Below the pieces are notes generated by a model that saw only the letters and a list, made by a program, of their open reading frames with translations, was not told where the DNA came from and ran no database searches. The translations under genes were made by a program, and so were the position numbers. 64,000 nucleotides of DNA, taken from the NCBI GenBank assembly GCA_963506915.1, contig CAUORE010000006.1:3366-67365 (forward strand), given 5' to 3'. The stretch comes from JABCPE02 sp963506915 (lineage in GTDB: Bacteria; Bacteroidota; Bacteroidia; Flavobacteriales; Weeksellaceae). The stretch's first letter is position 1, and every line of letters begins with the position of its first letter. Below, one piece after another: positions 1 through 9,124 of this stretch.

Positions 1-2264
1 GGCATAAAGTTCTGAATATTAGCTGTGTTTTCTAATAAAAATCGTTTGATGAAATAAATATCCTTTTCGCCGTCATAATAGATGCACGAAACAGCCTGTT
101 CTGGATGCCATTTTTCCAAAATCAGATAATCATCATCAAAACGATTCATCAGGTCAAACGAAATCAGTTTTGCTTCTCCTTTTGTATTGATAGTCAATAT
201 TTTATCATCACCTTTAAAGCTGCCGAGCAGAACTCCTCTGCCTTCCACATTCAGCCTTCTTACACTCTCATCAAACCAAATTTTTCTCGGAGCCAGCGTA
301 GAGATGCCCTCTTCTTTTAGTTCTATTTTTTTAACGGCATATTTCGTTACGAGATTTCCTTTGGAATCACGCCCTTTTATCGCTAAATCAGAGAAATCTA
401 TATCGATTCTATTTTTTCTGATTCTTGCACTTGGTTTTAGTAAAACACTGATGATTTCGGCCTCACCGTTTGGATTTGCAGAAAAATACAGCACTTCCGA
501 GCCTTTTACATCCGAAGCAAGTTTGTATTCATTATTTCGGATAACTCCCGTTACCGAGAACCTTTTCATGTAATATGGGCCGTCTTTTCCCTCGCGGTAG
601 ACCATGTTATAAACGGTTCGTTTGTCGTTCTTTTTCCATACGCCCACATGCAGAATATCTTTTCCGATGAAGGTTTTTGCTTCCACTTTGGTAACCTGCA
701 TTGTTCCATCTTTTCGGAAAGTGATGATGTCGTCCAAATCCGAACAGTCAAAAACATATTCATCTTTTTTGAGCGAAGTTCCGATGAATCCTTCGGCTCT
801 GTTGATGTAGAATTTTTCGTTTGCTACCGCTACATTGGTCGCATCTATGTTGTCAAAAACACGAATTTCCGTACGGCGAGGCTTGTCTTTTCCATATTTT
901 TTCTGAATGTTTTGGAAATAATTTATGGCGTAATTCACCAAGTTTTCCAAATCATGTTTCACCTGCTTCATTCTGTCCTCCAGTGCCGCGATGTTTTCCA
1001 GCGCTTTATCTCTATCATAGCGCGAAATTCGCATGAAAGGAAGTTCCGTTAGTCGGGCAATGTCCTCCGTAACTACCTCACGCATAAGGTTTTTGACAAA
1101 AGGTTTTAAAGCAGTATCAATCGCCGAATAAACTTCTTCTTTGCTGGTTTTACCTTTGATTTCTTGGTAAATTTCATTCTCGATGAAGATTTTTTCTAAA
1201 CTTGCAAAATGCCATTTTTCCTGAAGTTCGTGCAGTTCTATTTCCAGCTCTTTTTTCAGAAGAGAAACCGTGTGGTCTGTGTTGTATTTCAGTATTTCCG
1301 AAACCGAAAGGAACATAGGTTTGTCTCCCACGATTACGCAGGCGTTCGGCGAAATAGAAACTTCACAGTCCGTGAAAGCATACAGGGCATCTATCATCAT
1401 GTCTGGCGAAACATCATTAGCCAGTAAGATGTTGATTTCCACTTCATCAGAAGTGTTGTCCTCTATTTTTTTGATTTTGATTTTGCCCTTTTCGTTAGCT
1501 TTTAAAATGCTGTCAATCAGGTCACCTGTATTTTTAGAAAAAGGTAACTCTGTGATGCATAGAGTGTTTTTGTCTTTTTGAATAATTCTGGCTCTTGCAC
1601 GGATTTTTCCGCCTCGTTTTCCATCATTGTAGTTGGAAACATCCAGAAGTCCAGCCGTAAGGAAATCAGGGTAAAGCTGGAAACTTTTTCCTTTTAGATA
1701 AAGAATAGAAGCATCTAGTAACTCATTGAAATTGTGAGGCATAATCTTAGTAGAAAGCCCCACACCGATACCTTCTACGCCCTGCGCAAGGAGCAGTGGA
1801 AACTTCACAGGAAGGTCCACAGGCTCGTTGTTTCTTCCATCGTAGGATTTTACCCATTCCGTAGTTTTAGGGTTAAAAACCACCTCCAAAGCGAAAGGTG
1901 TAAGTCTCGCTTCGATGTATCTTGCCGCCGCTGCTGAGTCTCCCGTGTAGATGTTTCCCCAGTTTCCTTGAGTGTCTATCAGGAGTTCTTTCTGACCAAT
2001 CTGCACCATGGCATCTGTGATGGAGGCATCCCCATGCGGGTGGTATTTCATGGTATTTCCCACGATGTTCGCTACCTTATTATATCTTCCATCTTCCAGC
2101 TCGCGCATAGAGTGCATGATACGGCGCTGAACGGGCTTAAAACCATCATAAACAGATGGAATGGCACGGTCCAAAATTACATAAGAGGCGTAATCAAGAA
2201 ACCAATCTTGATAAAGCCCAGATATTTTTTTTAAAGTTTCTTCTTTATGTTCGTTTTCTTGCAT
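1..2264 (-). CDS. parC: DNA topoisomerase IV subunit A (ParC), partial at window edge
   Basis: ParC is the DNA-cleaving subunit of topoisomerase IV, which with ParE decatenates and relaxes chromosomal DNA. The frame is open from the ATG at 2264 to the window edge, about 754 codons, so the C-terminal end lies outside. The start reads MQENEHKEETLKKISGLYQD. The quinolone-region motif KYHPHGDAS is followed by the active-site region DTQGNWGNIYTGD and AAAARY, with the catalytic Tyr near residue 116. The second half is a beta-propeller-like C-terminal domain of the GyrA/ParC type. The ATG follows the DUF389 stop codon with no gap, so the two are probably co-transcribed. GyrA is the alternative, but the parE gene on the same strand favours ParC. 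Confidence 0.93.
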   Translation of the reverse strand, partial: MQENEHKEETLKKISGLYQDWFLDYASYVILDRAIPSVYDGFKPVQRRIMHSMRELEDGRYNKVANIVGNTMKYHPHGDASITDAMVQIGQKELLIDTQGNWGNIYTGDSAAAARYIEARLTPFALEVVFNPKTTEWVKSYDGRNNEPVDLPVKFPLLLAQGVEGIGVGLSTKIMPHNFNELLDASILYLKGKSFQLYPDFLTAGLLDVSNYNDGKRGGKIRARARIIQKDKNTLCITELPFSKNTGDLIDSILKANEKGKIKIKKIEDNTSDEVEINILLANDVSPDMMIDALYAFTDCEVSISPNACVIVGDKPMFLSVSEILKYNTDHTVSLLKKELEIELHELQEKWHFASLEKIFIENEIYQEIKGKTSKEEVYSAIDTALKPFVKNLMREVVTEDIARLTELPFMRISRYDRDKALENIAALEDRMKQVKHDLENLVNYAINYFQNIQKKYGKDKPRRTEIRVFDNIDATNVAVANEKFYINRAEGFIGTSLKKDEYVFDCSDLDDIITFRKDGTMQVTKVEAKTFIGKDILHVGVWKKNDKRTVYNMVYREGKDGPYYMKRFSVTGVIRNNEYKLASDVKGSEVLYFSANPNGEAEIISVLLKPSARIRKNRIDIDFSDLAIKGRDSKGNLVTKYAVKKIELKEEGISTLAPRKIWFDESVRRLNVEGRGVLLGSFKGDDKILTINTKGEAKLISFDLMNRFDDDYLILEKWHPEQAVSCIYYDGEKDIYFIKRFLLENTANIQNFM

Positions 2265-3554
2265 TTATTTTGTGTTTATCAGTCTGATATTTTGGTCGTT
2301 TAACTTGGTTTGAAGCCAATTTTTCAGCTTTTCTTCATCCAGCTTCTCTTTTTCTTTGATTTGGTAAATGACAATATTTTCCTGTTTACGAGAATTTTTT
2401 TCGTAACTATTTAGTTTTCCGATAGATATGTTTTCAATCTCTGGGAAAATGACTCTAAGTTCTTTGATGAACTGTCGGTCATCAAATTTGTATTCATTCA
2501 GTTCCGCAGTAAGATTTTGGATGATGATATCTTTTTCAGAGAAATCCTTGTTCTGCTTGTTGATTTCAGCTAAAATTTCACTTTTTAGATTAGATGAATT
2601 ATTTTTTATCAGGAGTTTTGTATCCTTGATTTCGTAGCTGTCGGCAAGTTTTTTGTTAAGCGCTTGAATTTCAATGCTGTCCATTCGCTGGTTTAGTAAT
2701 ACCAATTCTATGGTTTTTGGTGTTTCATTTTGATTTATTTTCTTATAAATCACCGTGTGCCCTTTGTCTGTAAATTCGTTTTTGATGAAATTTTCTACAT
2801 TTTTAGTATATTTATTATCACTAATGAGACGGTAAGCCAAGAAAATACTTGGAACAATCATAATAGTAAACAAAATGTAAATGGAATATTTTACTTTTCT
2901 GTCAAATTTTTCGTCCTGAGTAGAAACAGGTTTGTATTTAAGGAATTTAACAATAGTAAATGTAGCAATGGCGATGAAGAAGCAGTTGATAGAATATAAA
3001 TATAAAGCTCCAGCAAAAAATTTAAAATTGAAAGTTGCCAGCCCAAAACCTGCCGTACAAAGAGGCGGCATAAGCGCTGTGGCAATAGCTACCCCAGGGA
3101 TAGGGTTTCCTTTTTCTACACGGGTGATGGAAATTATTCCTACAATTCCACCAATGAAAGCAATCAGAACATCATAAATATTAGGTGATGTTCTGGCCAA
3201 AATCTCAGACTGAGCCTCTTTAAAGGGACTGAGAGTAAAGTAAATCGCAGAGACTAAAAGGCTTACGATAGTGGCGGTGAGCAGGTTTTTTCCTGATTTT
3301 TTTAGAAGAGTTAAATCATAAATGGCAAGGGCAACCCCAATTCCTACGATAGGTCCCATAAGTGGAGAAATCAGCATGGCGCCGATAATCACAGCTGTGG
3401 AATTGACATTCAGACCAATAGATGCAATGAATATAGCACATGCCAAAATCCAAAGATTAGCCCCTTTGAATGAAATGTTTTTTAAGACATCTTGTAAAAC
3501 CTTGTCTTGTTTCTCTTCTCCTTCGTGTAAGTTAAATAAATTATGTCGTTTCAT
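2265..3554 (-). CDS. DUF389 family membrane protein
   Basis: A 429-residue member of the DUF389 (TIGR00341-like) membrane family, whose function is not established. The first 30 residues are hydrophilic. Residues from about 30 to 245 carry five or six hydrophobic segments, including the family-typical stretch IGAMLISPLMGPIVGIG and the later VAIATALMPPLCTAGFG. The last 180 residues are soluble and charged, with an Asn/Lys-rich C-terminus. The gene lies between the PH-like gene (one base upstream) and parC (no gap downstream), in one apparent transcription unit. The link to topoisomerase genes may be positional only. Confidence 0.85.
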   Translation of the reverse strand: MKRHNLFNLHEGEEKQDKVLQDVLKNISFKGANLWILACAIFIASIGLNVNSTAVIIGAMLISPLMGPIVGIGVALAIYDLTLLKKSGKNLLTATIVSLLVSAIYFTLSPFKEAQSEILARTSPNIYDVLIAFIGGIVGIISITRVEKGNPIPGVAIATALMPPLCTAGFGLATFNFKFFAGALYLYSINCFFIAIATFTIVKFLKYKPVSTQDEKFDRKVKYSIYILFTIMIVPSIFLAYRLISDNKYTKNVENFIKNEFTDKGHTVIYKKINQNETPKTIELVLLNQRMDSIEIQALNKKLADSYEIKDTKLLIKNNSSNLKSEILAEINKQNKDFSEKDIIIQNLTAELNEYKFDDRQFIKELRVIFPEIENISIGKLNSYEKNSRKQENIVIYQIKEKEKLDEEKLKNWLQTKLNDQNIRLINTK

Positions 3555-3555
3555 A

Positions 3556-4047
3556 CTATTTATTGTCGTTATTGTTGTTTTCTTTGTTGGCTTTTATTGT
3601 TCGTTGTAATGAAAGTTTTAAATCCCTTATTTCACTGCTTGTAAGGTAGGAAATATCGTATTTTAGGATACTTTCTTTATGTTTTTTACTCGTGATTTTT
3701 ATATATAACCTTTTGAATAACAATGCGTTTACGATTTCAAAGGAAACGAGTTTGTATTTTGGGAATTCATCTTTTGCTTCTTTTCCTAAAAAAGGAATGA
3801 TAGAGTGGTTTTTGAAGTTAAGCGCTTCTCCATCGCTATCGTATTCGAATATCTGCCGACCTCTCAAAAAAATAATGACCAACCCTGAAACTCCTATCAA
3901 TAAAAGGGAAATGCTCGCCATTTTCCCAAAAACAGGTAGTTTGATGATGTTCAAAAAAGTCATTCCTCCACCTATTATTGCGGAGAAAATGGAAAAGGTT
4001 AGTAAAAAATTGTATATAGGCGCTTTTTTTCTGTTGCTTAATCTCAT
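3556..4047 (-). CDS. Small membrane protein with PH-like domain
   Basis: A 163-residue protein of unknown function. Residues 10-60 contain two hydrophobic segments (around FLLTFSIFSAIIGGGMTFL and ISLLLIGVSGLVIIFL). The remaining part is a beta-rich soluble domain resembling bacterial PH domains, and the C-terminus is an Asn/Lys tail (KENNNNDNK). The start is ATG at 4047. A TATTTTTG box lies only four bases upstream, so the mRNA may be leaderless. It appears to head the operon PH-like gene, DUF389, parC. The PH assignment is by general appearance only. Confidence 0.6.
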   Translation of the reverse strand: MRLSNRKKAPIYNFLLTFSIFSAIIGGGMTFLNIIKLPVFGKMASISLLLIGVSGLVIIFLRGRQIFEYDSDGEALNFKNHSIIPFLGKEAKDEFPKYKLVSFEIVNALLFKRLYIKITSKKHKESILKYDISYLTSSEIRDLKLSLQRTIKANKENNNNDNK

Positions 4048-4051
4048 GATA

Positions 4052-4059
4052 CAAAAATA
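4052..4059 (-). promoter_or_regulatory. Promoter -7 box TATTTTTG, close to ATG
   Basis: On the minus strand this reads TATTTTTG, a full match to the Bacteroidota -7 consensus TAnnTTTG. Only four bases (TATC) separate it from the ATG at 4047. It would start the PH-like / DUF389 / parC unit separately from parE, with transcription beginning at or next to the start codon. Confidence 0.6.
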
Positions 4060-4078
4060 AATTGTTGAATATTAAATT

Positions 4079-5947
4079 TTACTCTGTTATTGCTTCTTCT
4101 ACAACCAAGTTTTCTAGGATAAAGTTCTGTCTATCAGGCGTATTTTTTCCCATATAAAACTCCAAAAGCTGGTCTATTGTGGTGTCTTTACCCACTACCA
4201 CAGGCTCAAGGCGAATATCTTTCCCTATGAAATGTTTAAACTCTTCTGGTGAAATCTCTCCAAGCCCTTTAAATCTCGTGATTTCAGGATTTTTTCCTAA
4301 ATCTTCTAGAGCCTTTATTCGCTCTGCTTCAGTGTAGCAGTAGCGGGTTTCTTTTTTGTTTCTTACCCTAAACAAAGGCGTTTGGAGAATGTATAGGTGT
4401 CCATTTTTAATCACATCAGGAAAGAACTGAAGGAAGAAAGTAATCATCAGAAGTCTAATGTGCATACCATCTACATCGGCATCGGTAGCGATGATGACCT
4501 GATTATATCTCAAATCTTCCAGACTTTCCTCTATATTTAGAGCGGCTTGTAAATGGTTAAACTCCTCGTTTTCTTACACTACTTTTTTGGTGAGTCCGTA
4601 GCAGTTGAGAGGTTTTCCTTTTAGTGAAAATACAGCCTGTGTTTCCACATCTCTACTCTTCGTGATAGAGCCAGATGCAGAGTCTCCCTCTGTTATAAAT
4701 ATTTGAGTTTCAGTCTTTCTGGCTGCCTTTTGGTCATTATAATGCTGTCGGCAGTCTCTTAGTTTTTTATTGTGAAGAGAAACTTTTTTGGCTCTTTCTC
4801 TTGCTAGTTTTTGAATTCCCGAAAGCTCTTTTCTTTCCCTTTCAGAAACTAATATTTTACGGTGAATAGCATCGGCAATTTCAGGGTTTTTATGAAGGAA
4901 ATTGTCCAGTTTGCTTTTCATATAATTATTGACAAAAGTTCGGATGGTTTCTAGTTCGTTACCATTCGCATCCTGTCCCATAGTGGTGGAGCCTAATTTG
5001 GTCTTGGTCTGAGACTCAAAAACAGGATTTCCAACATTGATATACACCGCACCGATGATAGATTTTCTAATATCTGCAGCCTCAAAATTTTTCCCAAAAA
5101 ACTCTTTGATAGTCTTTACAAAAGCCTCTTTAAAGGCATTCAGGTGGGTTCCTCCCTGTGAGGTGTATTGTCCATTGACAAATGAAAAATAGGTTTCTGA
5201 CTGGGATTTATCCGAATGAGTAATCGCTATCTCCATATCTTCATCCTTTATGTGGATGATAGGGTAGAGGATTTCGCCGTCTATTTCCTCTTCTAATAGG
5301 TCTTTCAGCCCGTTTTCGGATTCGAAAACAGAGTCGTTATAATAGATTTTTAGCCCTAAATTTAGATAAGTATAATTACGAAGCATACGCTCCACATACT
5401 CATTTCTAAATTTATAATTTACAAAAATAGTGCTGTCAGGAATGAAACTAACCTCCGTTCCGTTCTTTTCGGTCGTGTCTGTTTCCTCTGTTACTTCCAC
5501 CAGTTTACCCTCATGAAATTGGGCTGATCTGGTTTTCCCGTCTCGCACAGATTTTACTTGAAAAAAAGTAGAGAGGAAATTGACTGCCTTGGTTCCTACA
5601 CCATTGAGACCGATGGATTTTTTAAAGGCGCCGTCATCGTATTTCCCACCAGTATTCATTTTGGAAACTACATCTACGATTTTTCCCAAAGGAATTCCAC
5701 GCCCATAGTCGCGCACTGTAACTTTTCCATCATTGATTTTAACATCTATTCTCTTCCCAAATTTCATTCGGAATTCATCGATAGAGTTATCCAAAACTTC
5801 CTTTAATAGAATATAAATCCCATCATCCGCCGCAGAGCCGTCTCCCAGTTTACCGATGTACATCCCTGGACGAAGGCGCACATGCTCGCGAGGCTCGAGG
5901 GTTCTGATGTTATCTTCTGTATAGTTTGTCTGTTGTGGTGTGTTCAT
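4079..5947 (-). pseudogene. parE: DNA topoisomerase IV subunit B (ParE), interrupted by in-frame TAA
   Basis: ParE is the ATPase subunit of topoisomerase IV. Starting at ATG 5947 (MNTPQQTNYTEDNIR), the gene would encode 622 residues, normal for the family. The GHKL ATPase motifs are present (EVLDNSIDEF, DYGRGIPLG, GLNGVGTKAVNFLS), followed by the transducer domain and the TOPRIM motif ITEGDSASGS. A TAA at 4574-4576 (codon 458) then interrupts the frame after YGLTKKVV. The same frame continues with ENEEFNHLQAALNIEESLED, then ATDADVDGMHIR and RFKGLGEISPEEF, to a normal stop at 4079. Relatives, as I recall them, have Tyr at this position (VVYENEEF), so one base change (TAC or TAT to TAA) explains it. 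The upstream TTG at 5974 lies inside the promoter box and is not a credible start. This is a sequencing error, a true nonsense allele or readthrough; the gene is normally essential. Confidence 0.93.
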
Positions 5948-5971
5948 AAAGTTTCCAAAAAAGTGTAGCGA

Positions 5972-5979
5972 CAAAGATA
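5972..5979 (-). promoter_or_regulatory. Promoter -7 box of parE
   Basis: Minus-strand TATCTTTG matches TAnnTTTG exactly. It lies 24 bases before the parE ATG at 5947 and overlaps a TTG that would otherwise extend the ORF. This supports 5947 as the true start. Confidence 0.65.
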
Positions 5980-6020
5980 ATAAAATATGGCTTTAAAGAA
6001 AAAACCATTATAATAAAAAG

Positions 6021-6052
6021 AAAAAACCACTCAGATTATTGAGTGGTTTTTG
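6021..6052. terminator. Intrinsic terminator downstream of the SurA-like gene
   Basis: Inverted repeat AAAACCACTCA / TGAGTGGTTTT around loop GATTAT, directly downstream of the minus-strand stop at 6055. On the minus strand it is followed by a T-rich run. It separates the SurA-like gene from parE. Confidence 0.8.
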
Positions 6053-6054
6053 GT

Positions 6055-7413
6055 TTATTTAGTTGAATTTTTGTTCCATTTAGGGTAGAAAGAACATTTT
6101 TGATAACGCTTATCTATTGATATGAAAGTATCAGGAAGCTGTTCTTTAGCCCATTTTTCCAGCATTTCGTTTTTCTTCTTGTTGAGAGCCATATTCTTCA
6201 CTCTTTCAAAATCAGTAGCAAGGTCTACTTGGTGGGCAGGAATCACATCTTCTATTTTTATGAATATTACAGCTTTTTTTCTATTGTGCTCATCTTCAAA
6301 TACATCTGTGATATCTCCTTTGTTATAACCTGCAATGTGGTAAGAGATAGATGGAGAAAGGTTTAGCTTTTCCTGTTTGTAGCCTCCATCTTCGCCAAGG
6401 ATTATCCCTGCATTGTATTTTGTGCTTTTGTCATCAGAATACTTTGTGGCAGCTTCTTTGAAAGTGATTTTTCCGTTTACGATTCTTTTTCGGATGTCTT
6501 CCATCTCTTTTTTAGCTGCTTCTATTTCCTCTGCATTTGGAGTGTTTTTTATAAGGATATGTCTGACATCATATATTTTTCCTGATTTTTTTATAAGCTG
6601 AATGATGTGATATCCGTATTCTGTTTCTACGGGGTCTGATATTTCACCTTCTTGCAGGTTGAGAGCTGCCGCCTCGAAAGGTTTTACCATTGTTCCTTTA
6701 GAAACATTTTTGTAAAGCCCGCCATTGGGTGCTGAGTTTTCATCCTCGGAGTAGATTCTAGCCTGAGTTTCAAAGTCCTCTCCGTTTAGGATGTCTTGTT
6801 TGATTTTTTTCAGCTTATCTATAATCTCCTGTCTGTGTTTATCATTTAGTTTAGGATACATCACGATTTGAGACAAGATGATTTCCTCTTTTACCTCTGG
6901 TAATTGGTATTTATAAGTATTATAAAAATCTGTTACTTCACTCGGTGTGATATCTGCTTTTTCCGTAATTCTAGCAAATTTACTTTGTCCGTAGTAGCTG
7001 TCAGAGTCTATTTTTTCTATCATACTTTTCATTTCAGCCGAATTTCTGAATTTGTATGTATCCAGCATCGCTTTTTCAGAAGGGAACTGACCAAGGATTT
7101 GGTTATATTTATTATTAACCTGTTCTTTTATTTCCTTGCTTCTGTTCGGGATTAGAGTATCTTTTTTTGCATGATATACTAGAAGTCTGTTATTTAGTAA
7201 GCTTTCTACAACTTCACAATTATCACCAGAAATCTTCTCACCCATTTGTTTTGCATGGTTTTCTTGCTCTGTGATGTCTGATTCCAAAACGATTTCATTT
7301 CCAATCACCGCAGCGATACCATCCACAAGCTGTCCTTTTTGCAGCTGTGCATTTATTTGAGCGGATAATAGTACGATTCCCAGCAGTAATGCCTTTTTGA
7401 TATTTTTTATCAT
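6055..7413 (-). CDS. Periplasmic peptidyl-prolyl isomerase / chaperone, SurA-like
   Basis: A 452-residue exported protein with a signal peptide ending near AQINAQ. It has a SurA-type N-terminal chaperone region (GIAAVIGNEIVLESDI), then two parvulin (PpiC) domains at about 170-275 and 280-390. The domain motifs include YSEDENSAPNGGLY, YGYHIIQLI and VRHILIKN, the last being the usual start of a parvulin fold. SurA proteins escort outer-membrane proteins through the periplasm. The second domain has a degenerate YSDDKSTKYNAGIILGED stretch. A TAATTTTG promoter box precedes it and a terminator follows, so it is probably monocistronic. Confidence 0.88.
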   Translation of the reverse strand: MIKNIKKALLLGIVLLSAQINAQLQKGQLVDGIAAVIGNEIVLESDITEQENHAKQMGEKISGDNCEVVESLLNNRLLVYHAKKDTLIPNRSKEIKEQVNNKYNQILGQFPSEKAMLDTYKFRNSAEMKSMIEKIDSDSYYGQSKFARITEKADITPSEVTDFYNTYKYQLPEVKEEIILSQIVMYPKLNDKHRQEIIDKLKKIKQDILNGEDFETQARIYSEDENSAPNGGLYKNVSKGTMVKPFEAAALNLQEGEISDPVETEYGYHIIQLIKKSGKIYDVRHILIKNTPNAEEIEAAKKEMEDIRKRIVNGKITFKEAATKYSDDKSTKYNAGIILGEDGGYKQEKLNLSPSISYHIAGYNKGDITDVFEDEHNRKKAVIFIKIEDVIPAHQVDLATDFERVKNMALNKKKNEMLEKWAKEQLPDTFISIDKRYQKCSFYPKWNKNSTK

Positions 7414-7435
7414 ATTTTTACTAAAATTAGTTCGA

Positions 7436-7443
7436 CAAAATTA
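7436..7443 (-). promoter_or_regulatory. Promoter -7 box of the SurA-like gene
   Basis: Minus-strand TAATTTTG, an exact TAnnTTTG match, 22 bases before the ATG at 7413. No convincing -33 TTG was found at the usual spacing. Confidence 0.5.
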
Positions 7444-7487
7444 AATTTCTTTGTGAGAAAATCTAAATTTTTTATTATAATTATTTC

Positions 7488-8414
7488 TTAAATTTTCAAA
7501 TCCACCTCAAAAGTGGTAAGTTCTTGGAATTTTTTGATTCTTTGTTTCAGAATCATAGGAGAGACTTCCAGAAGTTTTTCCGTTCCGAATTTTTCTACCG
7601 TGAAAGAAGCCATTGCAGAGCCCACTATCACAGCTGTTTTCATGTTTTCAAAGGAAATGCTTTTTGTGGCAGCCAGATGTGCTGCAAAACCTCCTGCGAA
7701 AGTGTCTCCCGCTCCTGTAGGGTCAAAAACCTCCTCCAAAGGCAGGGCAGGAATAGCGAAAACTTTTCCTTCACTGAATAATAATGCTCCATGCTCGCCT
7801 TTTTTGATGATGACATATTTAGGGCCCATTTTATGGATTTTTTGAGCAGCTTTTGGTAGAGAATATTCTCCAGAAAGCTGTCGTGCCTCTTCATCATTTA
7901 TCGTGATGACATCAGATTTCGCAATGACCTCCATCAGTAAATCCCAAGTGTGGTTCATCCAAAAATTCATGGTGTCTAGAATCACCAGTTTAGGGCGGCA
8001 AGACATGCCGTTTAGAACTGACAGCTGTGTGCTAGGGTGAAGATTTCCTAAAAGCAGGATGTCATAATTTTTACAATGTTCAGGAATTTTTGGTTCGAAT
8101 TTTTCTAAAACATTCAGTTCTGTAGCCATAGTATCTCTGGAATTCAGGTCGTTATGATACTTTCCTGCCCAGAAAAAAGTTTTTTCATTAGGGAAAATTT
8201 CTATTCCTTCTATATTGATATTTCTGTTTGTCAATAAATCCAAATATTCCTGTGGAAAATCTCCACCAACGACAGAAACTAGACTGACATTAGCATTTAA
8301 AACGGAAGCGGAAAGCCCTATATAAGTAGCCGCACCACCTAGGATTTTATCTGTTTTTCCAAAAGGAGTCTCAATAGCATCAAAAGCTACAGTTCCTACT
8401 GCCAAAAGATTCAT
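7488..8414 (-). CDS. PfkB-family sugar kinase
   Basis: A 308-residue carbohydrate kinase of the PfkB/ribokinase family. The N-terminal substrate-binding glycine motif (ILGGAATYIGLSAS) is present. The C-terminal signature DPTGAGDTFAGGF contains the catalytic Asp and the anion hole. Middle motifs such as VITINDEEAR fit the family. The substrate cannot be read from the sequence; similar flavobacterial genes are annotated only as sugar or nucleoside kinases. It lies 25 bases downstream of gldD on the same strand and could be co-transcribed with it. Confidence 0.87.
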   Translation of the reverse strand: MNLLAVGTVAFDAIETPFGKTDKILGGAATYIGLSASVLNANVSLVSVVGGDFPQEYLDLLTNRNINIEGIEIFPNEKTFFWAGKYHNDLNSRDTMATELNVLEKFEPKIPEHCKNYDILLLGNLHPSTQLSVLNGMSCRPKLVILDTMNFWMNHTWDLLMEVIAKSDVITINDEEARQLSGEYSLPKAAQKIHKMGPKYVIIKKGEHGALLFSEGKVFAIPALPLEEVFDPTGAGDTFAGGFAAHLAATKSISFENMKTAVIVGSAMASFTVEKFGTEKLLEVSPMILKQRIKKFQELTTFEVDLKI

Positions 8415-8439
8415 TTGATTGTAAGTGTATGTATTTTAA

Positions 8440-9000
8440 TTATTTATGTTTCCACTCGAAGGTTTCTATCATATGCATCAAGTCTTTCTTGATGTATTCT
8501 ACCGCAGGTTGTAGAGAGTCTGGTCTTGGTCTAGATTTAAAGTATAAATTAGCCGTTACGAAATGGTGCGTGCTGTCCGTGATATAGATTTGGATATTAG
8601 ACGCAGACTGTCCTTTCAATTCGTAAAAGTTTCCAAAGACTCTTTTTTCTGGATAAGAAAAAGATTTAGTATCTATTGCAGAAGCCCTGATGGTGTGTTC
8701 GTAGACCATTTTTTCTACTTCTTTTATATGTAGATTAAAATCATTTTTGATAGGGAAATAAGTTACAAAAATATTGGCTCTCATCGTAGGATAAACTACA
8801 TTGTACCAGCAAGCCTGCTTTGCTTGGTGTATTTTTGCAAAGTCTGAATACTCAAATGAAAACGAACATTCTGAAGAGAATGGAACATATTTAGCCTCAG
8901 GATACTCTAGCCTGAGTTCTCCCTTTGGTTTGGGCTGAGCATCATTACTACATGAAACAAAAAAAGTAAGTATGAAGCTTAAAAATAAATATCTAAACAT
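8440..9000 (-). CDS. gldD: Gliding motility lipoprotein GldD
   Basis: A 186-residue lipoprotein whose signal peptide ends in a lipobox-like FFVSC, with Cys 17 as the likely acylated residue. The family-typical start KPKGELRLEYPEAKY follows, then a soluble domain containing KQACWYNVVYPTMRANI. GldD is needed for gliding and type IX secretion in Flavobacterium johnsoniae. Its presence fits sprA at 53838. Many non-gliding flavobacteria keep it for secretion, so it does not prove motility. A TATTTTTG box sits four bases before the ATG. Confidence 0.88.
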   Translation of the reverse strand: MFRYLFLSFILTFFVSCSNDAQPKPKGELRLEYPEAKYVPFSSECSFSFEYSDFAKIHQAKQACWYNVVYPTMRANIFVTYFPIKNDFNLHIKEVEKMVYEHTIRASAIDTKSFSYPEKRVFGNFYELKGQSASNIQIYITDSTHHFVTANLYFKSRPRPDSLQPAVEYIKKDLMHMIETFEWKHK

Positions 9001-9004
9001 TCCG

Positions 9005-9012
9005 CAAAAATA
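9005..9012 (-). promoter_or_regulatory. Promoter -7 box TATTTTTG four bases before the gldD ATG
   Basis: Minus-strand TATTTTTG followed by CGGA and then ATG. The spacing implies transcription starting at or beside the start codon. The same box and spacing occur at 4052-4059 and 52096-52103. Confidence 0.55.
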
Positions 9013-9086
9013 AGAATTTATATCAAATAAGAAAGAGTAGAAATAAATAAAGTAATTTAGAATGATTAAAAATAAAGAAAAAATTA

Positions 9087-9094
9087 TACATTTG
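9087..9094 (+). promoter_or_regulatory. Promoter -7 box of the cupin gene
   Basis: TACATTTG, an exact TAnnTTTG match, 30 bases upstream of the ATG at 9125. It would drive the cupin / methyltransferase pair. Confidence 0.5.
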
Positions 9095-9124
9095 TAAATT
9101 CAAATTTAAAAATATTTCAAAGAA

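Noticed and set aside
5948..5974. Upstream TTG start extending parE by nine residues
   Set aside because: The TTG is inside the TATCTTTG promoter box, so it cannot be transcribed as part of the mRNA; ATG 5947 is the start.
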